Shown here: positions 43,616-52,326 of the stretch, in pieces
How the letters are laid out: each line of letters begins with the position of its first letter
How positions within the stretch are numbered: the stretch's first letter is position 1
Assembly (NCBI RefSeq): GCF_013364155.1
Contig: NZ_CP054916.1
Span: 2,231,001 to 2,295,000 of the forward strand
From: Streptomyces sp. NA02950
GTDB lineage: Bacteria; Actinomycetota; Actinomycetes; Streptomycetales; Streptomycetaceae
Direction of reading: 5' to 3'
DNA length: 64,000 nt
Position numbers and translations under genes: made by a program
The notes under the pieces: generated by a model
Databases searched by the model: none
What the model was told of the DNA's origin: nothing
What the model saw: only the letters and a program-made list of their open reading frames with translations

Positions 43616-45316
43616 TCAGCTCTCCTCATGGAATTCGGTGCCGTCGCCGCGCGCGGTGGCTTCCCGCAGCTCGATGCGGCGGATCTTGCCGGAGACGGTC
43701 TTGGGCAGCTCGGCGAACTCCAGGCGGCGGATCCGCTTGTAGGGGGCCAGCACCGCGCGGGAGTGGGCGAACAGCGCCTTGGCGGTGTCGGGCCCGGGCT
43801 CCCAGCCCTCGGCCAGCACGATGTACGCCTTCGGCACCGCCAGCCGCACCGGGTCGGGCGCGGGCACCACCGCGGCCTCGGCCACCGCCTCGTGCTCCAG
43901 CAGCGCGCTCTCCAGCTCGAACGGCGAGATCTTGTAGTCGGACGCCTTGAACACGTCGTCGGCGCGGCCGATGTAGGTGATGTAGCCGTCGGCGTCACGC
44001 GTGCCGATGTCGCCGGTGCGGTAGCAGCCGTCCGCGGTGGCCTCGGCGGTGCGCTCCGCGTCGCCCTCGTAGCCGGTCATCAGGCCGACCGGGCGGCCGC
44101 CGGGTCCGGTGAGGTCGAGGCAGATCTCGCCCTCGTCGGCGGGCTGTCCGGTGACCGGGTCGAGCAGGACCACGGAGAAGCCGGGGGTGGGCCGTCCCAT
44201 CGAACCGGCCTTGAGTGGCTGGCCGGGGGTGTTGGCCACCTGGACGGCGGTCTCGGTCTGGCCGAAGCCGTCCCGGATGGTGACGCCCCAGTCGCGCCGG
44301 ACATGCTCGATGACCTCGGGGTTGAGCGGTTCGCCCGCGGCCACGGCCTCGCGCGGGGGGCACCGCAGCTGGGTCAGATCGGCCTGGATGAGCATCCGCC
44401 AGACGGTCGGCGGGGCGCAGAAGGTGGTGACCGCGCAGCGGTCCATCTCGGCCATCAGCCGGGCGGCGTCGAACCGGGTGTAGTTGTGGACGAAGACGGT
44501 CGCCTCGGCGTTCCACGGGGCGAAGAGGTTGGACCAGGCGTGCTTGGCCCAGCCCGGGGAGGAGATGTTGAGGTGGACATCGCCCGGCCGCAGCCCGATC
44601 CAGTACATCGTCGCCAGATGGCCGATGGGATACGAGACGTGGGTGTGCTCGACGAGTTTGGGGCGGGCGGTGGTCCCGGAGGTGAAGTACAGCATCAGGG
44701 GGTCGTCGGCGAGGGTCGGCCCGTCGGGCACGAACGGCTCGTCCGGCTCCTCCTCCGCCGTGATCTCGGCCGTCCCGGCGTCCTCGTAGGCGAGCCAGCC
44801 CTCCCGCAGACCGCCGACCGAGATCCGGGTGTAGTCGCCCGGCACCTCGGCGAACTTGCCGGTGTCCTCGGCCCGGACGACGACGTGCTTCGCCCGGCCG
44901 CGCTCGATGCGGTCGACGAGGTCGATCGGGCCGAGCAGCGGGGTGGCGGGGATGACGACGGCACGCAGCTTCATCGCGGCGAGCGCGGTCTCCCACAGCT
45001 CGCGCTGGTTGCCGAGCATCACGACGATGCGGTCGCCCGCCTCGACCCCGAGGTCGCGCAGCCAGCCCGCCGCCCGGTCCGAGCGCCGGCGCATCTCCTC
45101 GAAGCTCACTCGGGTTTCGGTGCGGTCTTCCTCGACGATGTGCAGAGCGGTGCGGTCGTTGCCCTCGGCGATGCGGTCGAACCAGTCCAGCGCCCAGTTG
45201 AAGCGTTCCGGGCGTGGCCAGCCGAACCCCCCGTACGCCACCGTGTAGTCCTCCCGGTGGCGGAGCAGGAAGTCCCGTGCCACGCGGAAGTCGTGAGACG
45301 GACTGTTTGCTGTCAC
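43616..45316 (-). CDS. AMP-binding acyl-CoA synthetase (acetyl/benzoyl-type)
   Basis: This 566-residue ligase is of the medium-chain/aryl acyl-CoA synthetase group. Motifs are [54 protein letters not shown] and [14 protein letters not shown] (catalytic Lys). N-terminal wording [20 protein letters not shown] is typical of this subgroup. GTG 45316 follows AGGAGG. It is the first gene of a two-ligase operon, divergent from a LuxR-type regulator that may control it. Confidence 0.92.
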   Translation of the reverse strand: MTANSPSHDFRVARDFLLRHREDYTVAYGGFGWPRPERFNWALDWFDRIAEGNDRTALHIVEEDRTETRVSFEEMRRRSDRAAGWLRDLGVEAGDRIVVMLGNQRELWETALAAMKLRAVVIPATPLLGPIDLVDRIERGRAKHVVVRAEDTGKFAEVPGDYTRISVGGLREGWLAYEDAGTAEITAEEEPDEPFVPDGPTLADDPLMLYFTSGTTARPKLVEHTHVSYPIGHLATMYWIGLRPGDVHLNISSPGWAKHAWSNLFAPWNAEATVFVHNYTRFDAARLMAEMDRCAVTTFCAPPTVWRMLIQADLTQLRCPPREAVAAGEPLNPEVIEHVRRDWGVTIRDGFGQTETAVQVANTPGQPLKAGSMGRPTPGFSVVLLDPVTGQPADEGEICLDLTGPGGRPVGLMTGYEGDAERTAEATADGCYRTGDIGTRDADGYITYIGRADDVFKASDYKISPFELESALLEHEAVAEAAVVPAPDPVRLAVPKAYIVLAEGWEPGPDTAKALFAHSRAVLAPYKRIRRLEFAELPKTVSGKIRRIELREATARGDGTEFHEES

Positions 45317-45416
45317 ATGTCCTCCTGATTGCCGTACCGCTCGCTAGCATCGTGGACGGGTGATCTGAGTCTCACCACCCCCGGACGGGGGTGACGGTAT
45401 GTCGGGGAGGTGACTC

Positions 45417-46268
45417 GTGGCGGATTCGGACCGGGCCGTCGACGTACGGACAGCGCTGCTGCGGATGCGCCGTCGAGGTGGTCTGCCCGTGGCGTTCGGC
45501 GGACTGTTCGCGGGCTCACGGCAGTTCCGTATCTCCGAACTCACCGGCACCACCACCAACTCCCTGCGCGGGCTTGCCGTCACTCCCGGGAACGGCCTGG
45601 GCGGCAAGGTGCTCACCATGTCCCGGCCGATCTCCGTGGCCGACTACCCCGCCTCGCGGGCGATCAGCCATGAGTACGACGGGGCAGTGGTCGCCGAGGG
45701 GCTGCGCTCGATGCTGGCCGTGCCGGTGGTGGTGCGCGGCCGGGTCCGCGGAGTGCTGTACGGCGCGCTGCGCCAGCCGCTGATGCTCGGCGACCGGGCG
45801 CTGAGCGCCGCGGTGGAGGCGGCGCGCGAACTGGAGCAGTCGCTCGCGGTGCGGGACGAGGCGGAGCGGCTGATGGACGTGGCACAGCAGCCGTCGTCGG
45901 CCGCGGAGGCCGATCCGGCGCTGTGGGAGGAGGTGCGCGAGGCCCATGTCGATCTGCGGGCCCTGGCACACCGGGTGCCCGACCCGCACCTGCGGCAGGA
46001 GATCCTCCGCGCATGCGGACGACTGGCCCGCGCCTCGTCGGGCGGCACACGGGTGCCGCCGGGCCCCAAACCGGTGGAGCTGTCGCCGCGCGAGGTGGAC
46101 GTGCTGGCGTGCGTGGCGTCCGGCGCCACCAACTCGGCCGCGGCGGACCGGCTGGGTCTGCGCCCGGAAACGGTGAAGAGCTACCTGCGCTCCTCCATGC
46201 GCAAGCTGGGTGCGCACACCCGCCTCCACGCGGTCGTAGAGGCCCGCCGAGCGGGCCTCCTCCCGTAG
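45417..46268 (+). CDS. LuxR family regulator with GAF-like sensor
   Basis: This 283-residue regulator has an N-terminal GAF-like domain (about residues 10-145, with MLAVPVVVRGRVRGVLYGAL). A helical linker with coiled-coil potential (about 145-205) follows. The C-terminal LuxR helix-turn-helix reads LSPREVDVLACVASGATNSA, then AADRLGLRPETVKSYLRSSM. GTG 45417 follows GGGGAGG. It is divergent from the acyl-CoA synthetase operon, with a 100-bp shared promoter region. Such GAF-LuxR proteins regulate adjacent fatty or aryl acid genes. Confidence 0.88.
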   Translation: MADSDRAVDVRTALLRMRRRGGLPVAFGGLFAGSRQFRISELTGTTTNSLRGLAVTPGNGLGGKVLTMSRPISVADYPASRAISHEYDGAVVAEGLRSMLAVPVVVRGRVRGVLYGALRQPLMLGDRALSAAVEAARELEQSLAVRDEAERLMDVAQQPSSAAEADPALWEEVREAHVDLRALAHRVPDPHLRQEILRACGRLARASSGGTRVPPGPKPVELSPREVDVLACVASGATNSAAADRLGLRPETVKSYLRSSMRKLGAHTRLHAVVEARRAGLLP

Positions 46269-46558
46269 GGGTGGTGTCGGGAGCCGACGGCGTGAGCACC
46301 CCCGTACCGGCTCCGACGGGCGCTGCCGTGCCCTTTATGGCGTGGCCGCCTGCGCGCGAGGCGCGGTCGAGGGCTCGGCGCCGCACCTGGCCAGGGCCGA
46401 GGTCGGTGGCGCGGGGCACCGCGGCGGATGCTGGTGCGGCCAGGCGGACGGGCGGAGAGCAGGCCGCCATGGTGGCGGGGGCGCCCTCCCCGCGCCGCGG
46501 GACGAGCCGCTGCCGCACCGCGTGTGGCGCGTGCCGCCTGGGCGCGTGCCGGGCGGTC

Positions 46559-46624
46559 GGCCCGGGGGCGGGGGGGGGAGCCCGGGGGCGGGGGGAGCCC
46601 GGGGGCGGGGGGAGCCCGGGGGCG
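46559..46624. repeat. G-rich 17-bp tandem repeat (possible G-quadruplex)
   Basis: Four CCCGGGGGCG-based units start at 46561, 46581, 46598 and 46615 (spacing 20, 17, 17) with runs of 5 to 9 G between them. The repeat is in a 650-bp gap that holds no convincing gene; overlapping GC-rich frames on both strands are artefacts. Confidence 0.75.
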
Positions 46625-46755
46625 CACCCGGCCCGGGGCGGGTGCGGGCGCGGTTGCCGCGTTCGCGCCGCGCTTCGGGGCGCGGGGAGGGATATCCTGC
46701 ACTGTGGTCGGTTTTCCCGCGCCCACGCGCCCGCGACGAGGAGGTGAGGTCCGCG

Positions 46756-46815
46756 ATGCACGGTGAACCTCCCAGTCGTACGCCGCGAGGCGCCACCCCG
46801 GCCCGCCAGGCCTGA
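46756..46815 (+). CDS. possible 19-codon leader peptide
   Basis: ATG 46756 follows GAGGAGGTGAGGTCC and encodes MHGEPPSRTPRGATPARQA, with four prolines. Without the IS110 element it would end about 100 bp before corA. A proline-rich leader ahead of a Mg transporter recalls MgtL-type control, but this is speculative. Confidence 0.3.
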   Translation: MHGEPPSRTPRGATPARQA

Positions 46816-46922
46816 GCGCGAAGCAAGCGCGCCCCAGCCCGGCTCCGGTGGCGACGCCCGGCGGTGTGCCCCACACTCCGCTTCCGCGCCCGCTACCCGT
46901 AAAGGACTTCCCAATCGTGATG

Positions 46923-48113
46923 TCAAGCCGCCACTGTGACGGGAGGTGAACCTTGGTAGCACTGTCCGTCACGGATCATCGCCCACAGGACATTGAGGCG
47001 TCGGCGGGCGAGCGCGAGCAGGGCCTGCTTGTGTCCCTTTCCCTCGCTCCTCTTCCGTTGGTAGTACGCCTTCGAGGCCGGACAGCCCTTGAGGCTGGCC
47101 ATGGCCGAGAGGTACATCGCCCGCAGCAGGCCGCGGTGGTAGCGCCTGGGTCTGCGCAGGTTGCCGCTGACGCGGCCGGAGTCGCGGGGTCGGGGGGCCA
47201 GGCCGGCGAAGCCGGCCAGGCGGTCGGCGCTGCCGAAGGCGTCCATGTCACCGCCGGTCGCGGCGATGAACTCGGCGCCGAGCTTGGTTCCCATGCCGGG
47301 CAGGCTGCGGATCACCTCGGCATGCGGATGCTCGCGAAACTTGGCCTCGATCAGGGCGTCGAGCTCGGCGATCTCCTCATCAAGGGCCATCACCCCCTTC
47401 GCGAGGCGGACCACCATGGCGGCGGCCAGCTTCTCGCCGGGCAGGGCCGTCTGCTGAGCCTGGGCAGCCTCCACCGCCGTCCTCGCAAGTGCGGCGGCGC
47501 CACGGACCCTCCGGTTCTTCAGCCAGGTCTCAATTCGCTTCGCGCCCGCGCGACGGATCGCAGCCGGGGTCTGGTAGCCGGTCAGCAGCATCACCGGCCC
47601 CTTGTTGACCAGGTCCAGCGACCGCTCCAACGCGGGGAAGATCTCCAGCAGTTGAGCACGGAGCCGGTTGATCTGCCGGGTGCGGTCGAATACCACGTCC
47701 AGGCGCCGGGTGGTCAGCGTGCGCAGGTCGACGGCGATCTCGTCTCCGGGGCGCAACAAGCCAAGGTCTCGGCGAACGCGGGCCTGGTCGGCGATGACGA
47801 AGGCGTCCTTGGCGTCCGTCTTTCCCTCGCCCTTGTAGGTGGCCGAGGCACGGTGGACCGCCAGGCCGGTGAGGTAGGCCATCGGCTGGTCGTGACTGAG
47901 CAGCAGGCCGATCAGCAGGGCGGCGCCGCCGTGGTTGAGGTCGACGGCCCACAGCACGTCGATGGATATCTCCAAGATGTCGGCGATGAGCTGGAGCAGT
48001 TCGGTCTCGTCGTTCAGGACCCGGCGGGACAGCAGCCGCTGACCGTCCGCGTTGATCACCACGCAGTGGTGGTGTTCCTTGCCGATGTCCACCCCGGCCC
48101 AGATCTCGGGCAC
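46923..48113 (-). CDS. IS110 family transposase
   Basis: This 396-residue recombinase has a RuvC-like DEDD domain: GVDIGKEHHHCVV, WAVDLNHGGAA (Asp in place of the usual Glu) and KGEGKTDAKDAFVIADQ. A central coiled region follows, then the Tnp/IS116 domain with SLPGMGTKLGAEFIAATGGD and the serine-containing GLAPRPRDSGRVSGN, then RYHRGLLRAMYLSAM. GTG 48113 follows GGAGGAAAC. The frame is intact, so the element may be active. It acts with an RNA guide in characterised relatives. Confidence 0.93.
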   Translation of the reverse strand: MPEIWAGVDIGKEHHHCVVINADGQRLLSRRVLNDETELLQLIADILEISIDVLWAVDLNHGGAALLIGLLLSHDQPMAYLTGLAVHRASATYKGEGKTDAKDAFVIADQARVRRDLGLLRPGDEIAVDLRTLTTRRLDVVFDRTRQINRLRAQLLEIFPALERSLDLVNKGPVMLLTGYQTPAAIRRAGAKRIETWLKNRRVRGAAALARTAVEAAQAQQTALPGEKLAAAMVVRLAKGVMALDEEIAELDALIEAKFREHPHAEVIRSLPGMGTKLGAEFIAATGGDMDAFGSADRLAGFAGLAPRPRDSGRVSGNLRRPRRYHRGLLRAMYLSAMASLKGCPASKAYYQRKRSEGKGHKQALLALARRRLNVLWAMIRDGQCYQGSPPVTVAA

Positions 48114-48333
48114 GTTTCCTCCGCCAGCTCGCCGTTACATCGATCCCGCAGACGACCTCGCCGACGTTGTCCTACAGCAGCGATCAGAGTCGCGTCTCCC
48201 AATTGGCGGTCGAGTCGTCGCGGGGCCTCGGGTGGCCAAGTCCTTTGAGCCTTGCCAACGGCGCCCAACCATGAGCCATGCCCGAAGCCCCCGGGCCCTC
48301 CGATCTTACGAATGACCAGAGCAACCACCCTTG
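48114..48333 (-). ncRNA. candidate bridge RNA region of the IS110 element
   Basis: In IS110-group elements the non-coding left end upstream of the transposase encodes a bridge RNA that pairs with donor and target DNA. Here that end is about 220 nt, the expected size. Read as minus-strand RNA it contains AAAGGACUU (48238-48246), complementary to the element's right-end strand at 46901-46909. Structure was not computed. Confidence 0.4.
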
Positions 48334-48349
48334 AAAGGTAGGACCCGCC

Positions 48350-49540
48350 ATGTCCGAGCGCTCCTCCCGCACCCCGCGGTCCCCGAGGCGGTACCCCTGG
48401 CTGCGCCCCGCCGCCGCCCGTGAGGCGAACTCCGCTCCGCGGTCCTCCCCCGGCCGTCCGGGCCCACCGCGCGGCGAATCCCTCCCCGCGGCGTCCGACG
48501 GCGCCCCCGTCGCGGACGAGCGCAGCGTGGTGGACGCCGCGGTCTACCGCGGGGGCCGCCGGGTCGGCAACCCCGACACCCTGGCCGCCACCTACCGGCG
48601 GCTGCGCGAGGAGCCCGGCGCGATGGCGTGGATCGGGCTGTTCCGGCCGTCGGAGGCGGAGCTGCTGTCGCTGGCCGAGGAGTTCGATCTGCACAAGCTG
48701 GCCATCGAGGACGCGATGGAGGCGCATCAGCGGCCCAAGCTGGAGCGCTACGGCGAGACGCTGTTCGTGGTGCTGCGCGCCGCCCGCTATCTGGACGCGC
48801 CCGAGGAGGTCGACTTCGGCGAGCTGCACGTCTTCGTGGGCCCGGACTTCGTGATCACCGTCCGGCACGGCGCCGCCCCCGATCTGTCCGCGGTGCGCAC
48901 CCGGATGGAATCGACGCCCGAGCTGCTGGCGCTGGGCCCTGAGGCGGTGCTGTACGCGATTCTGGACGCGGTCGTGGACGGCTACGCACCGGTCGTCGCG
49001 GGGGTGCAGAACGACATCGACGAGATCGAGACCGAGGTGTTCCGGGGCGACCCGGAGGCGTCCCGCCGGATCTACGAACTCTCCCGCGAGATGGTGGAGT
49101 TCCAGCGCGCGACCCGCCCCCTGGTGGGCATGTTGCGGGGGCTGATGGCCGGTTTCGACAAGTACGGCACCGACGAGGAGCTCCAGCGCTATCTGCGGGA
49201 CGTCGCCGACCACGTCACCCACACCAGCGAGCGGGTGGACGGCTTCCGCTCGGCGCTCACCGACATCCTGGCGGTCAACGCCACGCTGGTGAGCCAGCAG
49301 CAGAACGCCGAGATGCGGGCGCTCGCGGAAGCCGGGTTCGAGCAGAACGAGGAGGTCAAGAAGATCTCAGCGTGGGCGGCCATCCTCTTCGCGCCGACCC
49401 TGGTGGGCACCATCTACGGGATGAACTTCACGCAGATGCCCGAGCTGCACTGGGTGCTGGGGTACCCCTTCGCGCTGCTGCTGATGGCCGCTGTGTGCGT
49501 CAGCCTCTATGTGATCTTCAAGCGCCGCGACTGGCTCTGA
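48350..49540 (+). CDS. corA: magnesium/cobalt transporter CorA
   Basis: This 396-residue CorA-type channel has a long Arg/Pro-rich N-terminal extension (about 60 residues) and a cytoplasmic alpha/beta domain with FDLHKLAIEDAMEAHQRPKL. A long helix and two C-terminal membrane spans follow, with the signature YGMNFTQMPELHW between them. ATG 48350 is preceded by AGGTAGGA, which straddles the IS110 edge. Expression may therefore depend on the element or on a new promoter. Confidence 0.94.
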   Translation: MSERSSRTPRSPRRYPWLRPAAAREANSAPRSSPGRPGPPRGESLPAASDGAPVADERSVVDAAVYRGGRRVGNPDTLAATYRRLREEPGAMAWIGLFRPSEAELLSLAEEFDLHKLAIEDAMEAHQRPKLERYGETLFVVLRAARYLDAPEEVDFGELHVFVGPDFVITVRHGAAPDLSAVRTRMESTPELLALGPEAVLYAILDAVVDGYAPVVAGVQNDIDEIETEVFRGDPEASRRIYELSREMVEFQRATRPLVGMLRGLMAGFDKYGTDEELQRYLRDVADHVTHTSERVDGFRSALTDILAVNATLVSQQQNAEMRALAEAGFEQNEEVKKISAWAAILFAPTLVGTIYGMNFTQMPELHWVLGYPFALLLMAAVCVSLYVIFKRRDWL

Positions 49541-49651
49541 GTGGCGCGTCCGGCAGCCCCCGGGGCGGCCGGACGGTTGCCAGAGGGATCCACCAGGCCA
49601 TACGTTTGAGCCCAAACATTCTCACGCACGCGAGGGAAGGCCGGACACCGA

Positions 49652-51016
49652 ATGGACCTGGGACACTGGCTCGGCCGGGCCGTGGAGGCGAACCGTGAGT
49701 GGGCGGAGGGATTCGGCCCCGTTGCCACCCATCCGTCGCTGGAGATCGACGACGACCGGTTCGCCGAGGTGTTCGGCACGTTCACCGAGCGGCTGAAGGA
49801 GAACTACCCGTTCTTCCACCCCCGCTACGCGGGGCAGATGCTCAAGCCCCCGCACCCTGCCGCCATGGTCGGCTATCTCACCGCCATGCAGATCAATCCC
49901 AACAACCACGCGCTGGACGGCGGACCGGCCACCGCGCGGATGGAGCGGGAGGTGGTGCAGCAGCTGGCCACGATGTTCGGCTACGACACCCATCTCGGCC
50001 ACCTCACCACCAGCGGCACCGTCGCCAACCTCGAGGCGCTCTTCGTCGCCCGTGAGCTCCACCCCGGCCAGGGCGTCGCCTACAGCGCCGAGGCCCACTA
50101 CACCCACGGCCGGATGTGCGGTGTGCTGGGCGTCGAGGGACATGCCGTGCCCACCGACGGCCGGGGCCGGATCGACCTCGACGCGCTGGAGGAGCTGCTG
50201 GCCACGGGCCGGGTGGGCACCGTCGTCCTCACCGCGGGCACCACCGGCCTGGGCGCGATCGACCCCATCGACCAGGCGCCGGCGCTCCGCGAGCGCTACG
50301 GCGTACGGATCCACGTGGACGCCGCCTACGGGGGCTTCTTCACCCTGCTGGCCGGGGCCGAGGGCCCGGCCGGGCTGGCGGAGGCGCCCTGGCGGGCCAT
50401 CGCCGAGTGCGACTCGGTCGTCGTCGACCCGCACAAGCACGGGCTCCAGCCCTACGGCTGCGGGGCGGTGCTGTTCGCCGATCCCGAGGTGGGCCGCTTC
50501 TACCTCCACGACTCCCCCTACACCTACTTCACCTCCGAGGAGCTGCACCTCGGCGAGATCAGCCTGGAGTGCTCGCGCGCCGGGGCCTCGGCCGCCGCGC
50601 TGTGGCTCACCTTCCAGCTGCTGCCACCCACCCCGGAGGGGCTGGGCCAGGTGCTGGCGGCCGGACGCCGGGCCGCGCTCACCTGGTCGGAGCTGATCGA
50701 GGGCTCGGAGCTGCTCGATCTCTACCAGCCGCCGGAGCTGGACATCGTCAGCTACTTCCCGGTGACCGACCCTCCCGCGCTCTCCGCGATCGACCGCGCC
50801 TCGGCCCGGATCCTCCAGGACGGGATGACCGGCGAGGACCCGGTCTTCCTGTCCACGCTCCGGGCCGGCGCCCGGGCGTTCACCGGCCGCCACCCCAAGC
50901 TGACCGCCGACGCGGAGGGCGCGCGGATCCTGCGCAGTGTGCTGATGAAGCCGGAGTCGGAGGACCATGTGGCCCGGCTGCACACCCGGGTCGAGGAACT
51001 GGCCCGGCGGGGCTGA
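49652..51016 (+). CDS. PLP-dependent decarboxylase / aminotransferase-like protein
   Basis: This 454-residue fold-type I PLP enzyme is of the group II decarboxylase family. Motifs are FFHPRYAGQMLKPPHPAAMV, LTTSGTVANLEALFVARE (phosphate binding), VDAAYGGFF (Asp for the ring nitrogen) and VVDPHKHGLQPYGCG with the Schiff-base lysine. The substrate may be an aromatic amino acid, glutamate or other; sequence does not tell. ATG 49652 follows GGGAAGGCCGG. It is monocistronic downstream of corA. Confidence 0.85.
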   Translation: MDLGHWLGRAVEANREWAEGFGPVATHPSLEIDDDRFAEVFGTFTERLKENYPFFHPRYAGQMLKPPHPAAMVGYLTAMQINPNNHALDGGPATARMEREVVQQLATMFGYDTHLGHLTTSGTVANLEALFVARELHPGQGVAYSAEAHYTHGRMCGVLGVEGHAVPTDGRGRIDLDALEELLATGRVGTVVLTAGTTGLGAIDPIDQAPALRERYGVRIHVDAAYGGFFTLLAGAEGPAGLAEAPWRAIAECDSVVVDPHKHGLQPYGCGAVLFADPEVGRFYLHDSPYTYFTSEELHLGEISLECSRAGASAAALWLTFQLLPPTPEGLGQVLAAGRRAALTWSELIEGSELLDLYQPPELDIVSYFPVTDPPALSAIDRASARILQDGMTGEDPVFLSTLRAGARAFTGRHPKLTADAEGARILRSVLMKPESEDHVARLHTRVEELARRG

Positions 51017-51031
51017 CCGCGGGGCCGGGGC

Positions 51032-52168
51032 TCAGGGCGCGGGGCGCTCGATCCGCACCGCGCGGGTCCCGGCCGCGGGATCGGTCTCGTCGAGCAGCCG
51101 TGCCGCCCGGGTCTCCAGGGCCTCCCGGTCGTCGGCGGTCAGGGGGACGAACGGGGACACGGTCAGCGTCGCCGTGGCGCTGTCGCCCTTCCCGGTGCGG
51201 TCGATGCCCCAGACGCCGCCGACGAAGCCGTCCACCAGGATCGTGCCGCGTACCACGCCGTTGGCGCCCATCACCCGCCTCCGGTAGGCGTTGTCCAGCA
51301 CCCGGGCGCGGTCGGCGTGCGAGAGCAGCAGATTGTCGAAGTCGGCCACCAGCAGCGCCGGAACCGGCGTCCCGGGATCCGGCAGCGGTGCGTCCGGTAC
51401 GTCGTACAGCTCGCGCCCGCCCTCGTCCCGGAAGGTGCGCAGGCCCGGGCGCAGCCGGTCCAGCACCTCGCGCAGCCCGGTCAGCCCGCACCACTTCTGG
51501 ACGTCGGCGACAGTCGCGGGACCGAAGGCGGCGAGATAGCGCAGCACCACCGCCTCCAGGGCCTCGGCCGGGGACCCGGTCTCCATCGGCCGTCCGAGCC
51601 AGTCCTCCACGGTGGCGTAGCGGGGCCCGCCGCCGCGGCTCCACAGACCGCGCGGCGGCACCTGGACCAGCGGCGCCCACAGCCGCAGCGCGTTCACCAG
51701 CGCATTCGGGTCCGCCTCCGGCCGGCGTGCGCCCAGCTCCCGCCGCAGCTCCGCGGGGCCCAGGGCATCCCGGGCCAGCAGCTCCCGCGCCACCGCCACC
51801 ACATCGGCCGGGTCCGCACCGCGCACTGCGCGCGCGAAAGGCGTCTGCCGGAACGACCGGTCCAGCATCGGCTGCACCAGCGGGCGCAGCCGCAGCGCGT
51901 CCTCCGCGCTCACCAGGTGCACCGTGCCGCGCATCAGCACCATCCGCACCACCTGACGCTCGGTCATCAGCGCTTCCAGCTCGGCGAAGGAGAAGCGGTC
52001 GAGCCGGGTCCACAGCCCGAGGTACGGCGCCCCCGGCGCCTGGGACTGCATACCGACCAGCCACTCGATCGTCTCGAGGGCGGTCAGGGACGCCGACGGG
52101 GGCAGCAGCAGCTGTCGCTCCAGCAGCGCCCGGTTGAGCGCGCGGGGTCCGAGCACGGGGTTCGTCAT
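51032..52168 (-). CDS. winged-helix DNA-binding protein, AlkZ/DUF1006-type DNA glycosylase family
   Basis: This 378-residue protein is of the HTH_42/AlkZ-like superfamily. It has the landmark VGMQSQAPGAPYLGLWTRLD, whose Q-x-Q motif is the catalytic feature of AlkZ interstrand-crosslink glycosylases. VLMRGTVHLVSAEDALRLRP and several winged helices follow, ending FVGGVWGIDRTG with strand-rich C-terminus. Streptomyces AlkZ protects against azinomycin; paralogues are common with unknown substrates. It converges with the PLP enzyme gene. Confidence 0.82.
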   Translation of the reverse strand: MTNPVLGPRALNRALLERQLLLPPSASLTALETIEWLVGMQSQAPGAPYLGLWTRLDRFSFAELEALMTERQVVRMVLMRGTVHLVSAEDALRLRPLVQPMLDRSFRQTPFARAVRGADPADVVAVARELLARDALGPAELRRELGARRPEADPNALVNALRLWAPLVQVPPRGLWSRGGGPRYATVEDWLGRPMETGSPAEALEAVVLRYLAAFGPATVADVQKWCGLTGLREVLDRLRPGLRTFRDEGGRELYDVPDAPLPDPGTPVPALLVADFDNLLLSHADRARVLDNAYRRRVMGANGVVRGTILVDGFVGGVWGIDRTGKGDSATATLTVSPFVPLTADDREALETRAARLLDETDPAAGTRAVRIERPAP

Positions 52169-52326
52169 ACCCCCGCACGGTACGGGCCCTTGCGGACATC
52201 CACTGTCCTCAACCGTCCGCCACTTCCGATGATCCGTCCCAACGTGCAGCTTTCCAGGGCGAGTTGTGCTTCGATGCCCAACGGCTCAGGACGAACGCGC
52301 GAGTAACAAGCGACGGGAGTACGTGT

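Larger units (their letters stand above)
46906..48338 (-). mobile_element. IS110-family insertion sequence
   Basis: About 1.43 kb contains one transposase gene, a 220-bp non-coding left end and a short right end, with no terminal inverted repeats, as expected for IS110. AAAGG occurs at both edges (46901-46905 and 48334-48338), so exact boundaries are ambiguous by five bases. Joining the flanks restores a plausible corA leader. The element sits 12 bp from the corA start codon. Confidence 0.75.

Noticed and set aside
46559..46624. CRISPR-like repeat array.
   Set aside because: Units are directly adjacent without spacers and there are no cas genes.
46342..46815. Overlapping GC-rich frames on both strands in the gap before the IS110 element.
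   Set aside because: They are Arg/Pro/Gly/Ala repeats created by the G-rich minisatellite and lack convincing starts or domains.
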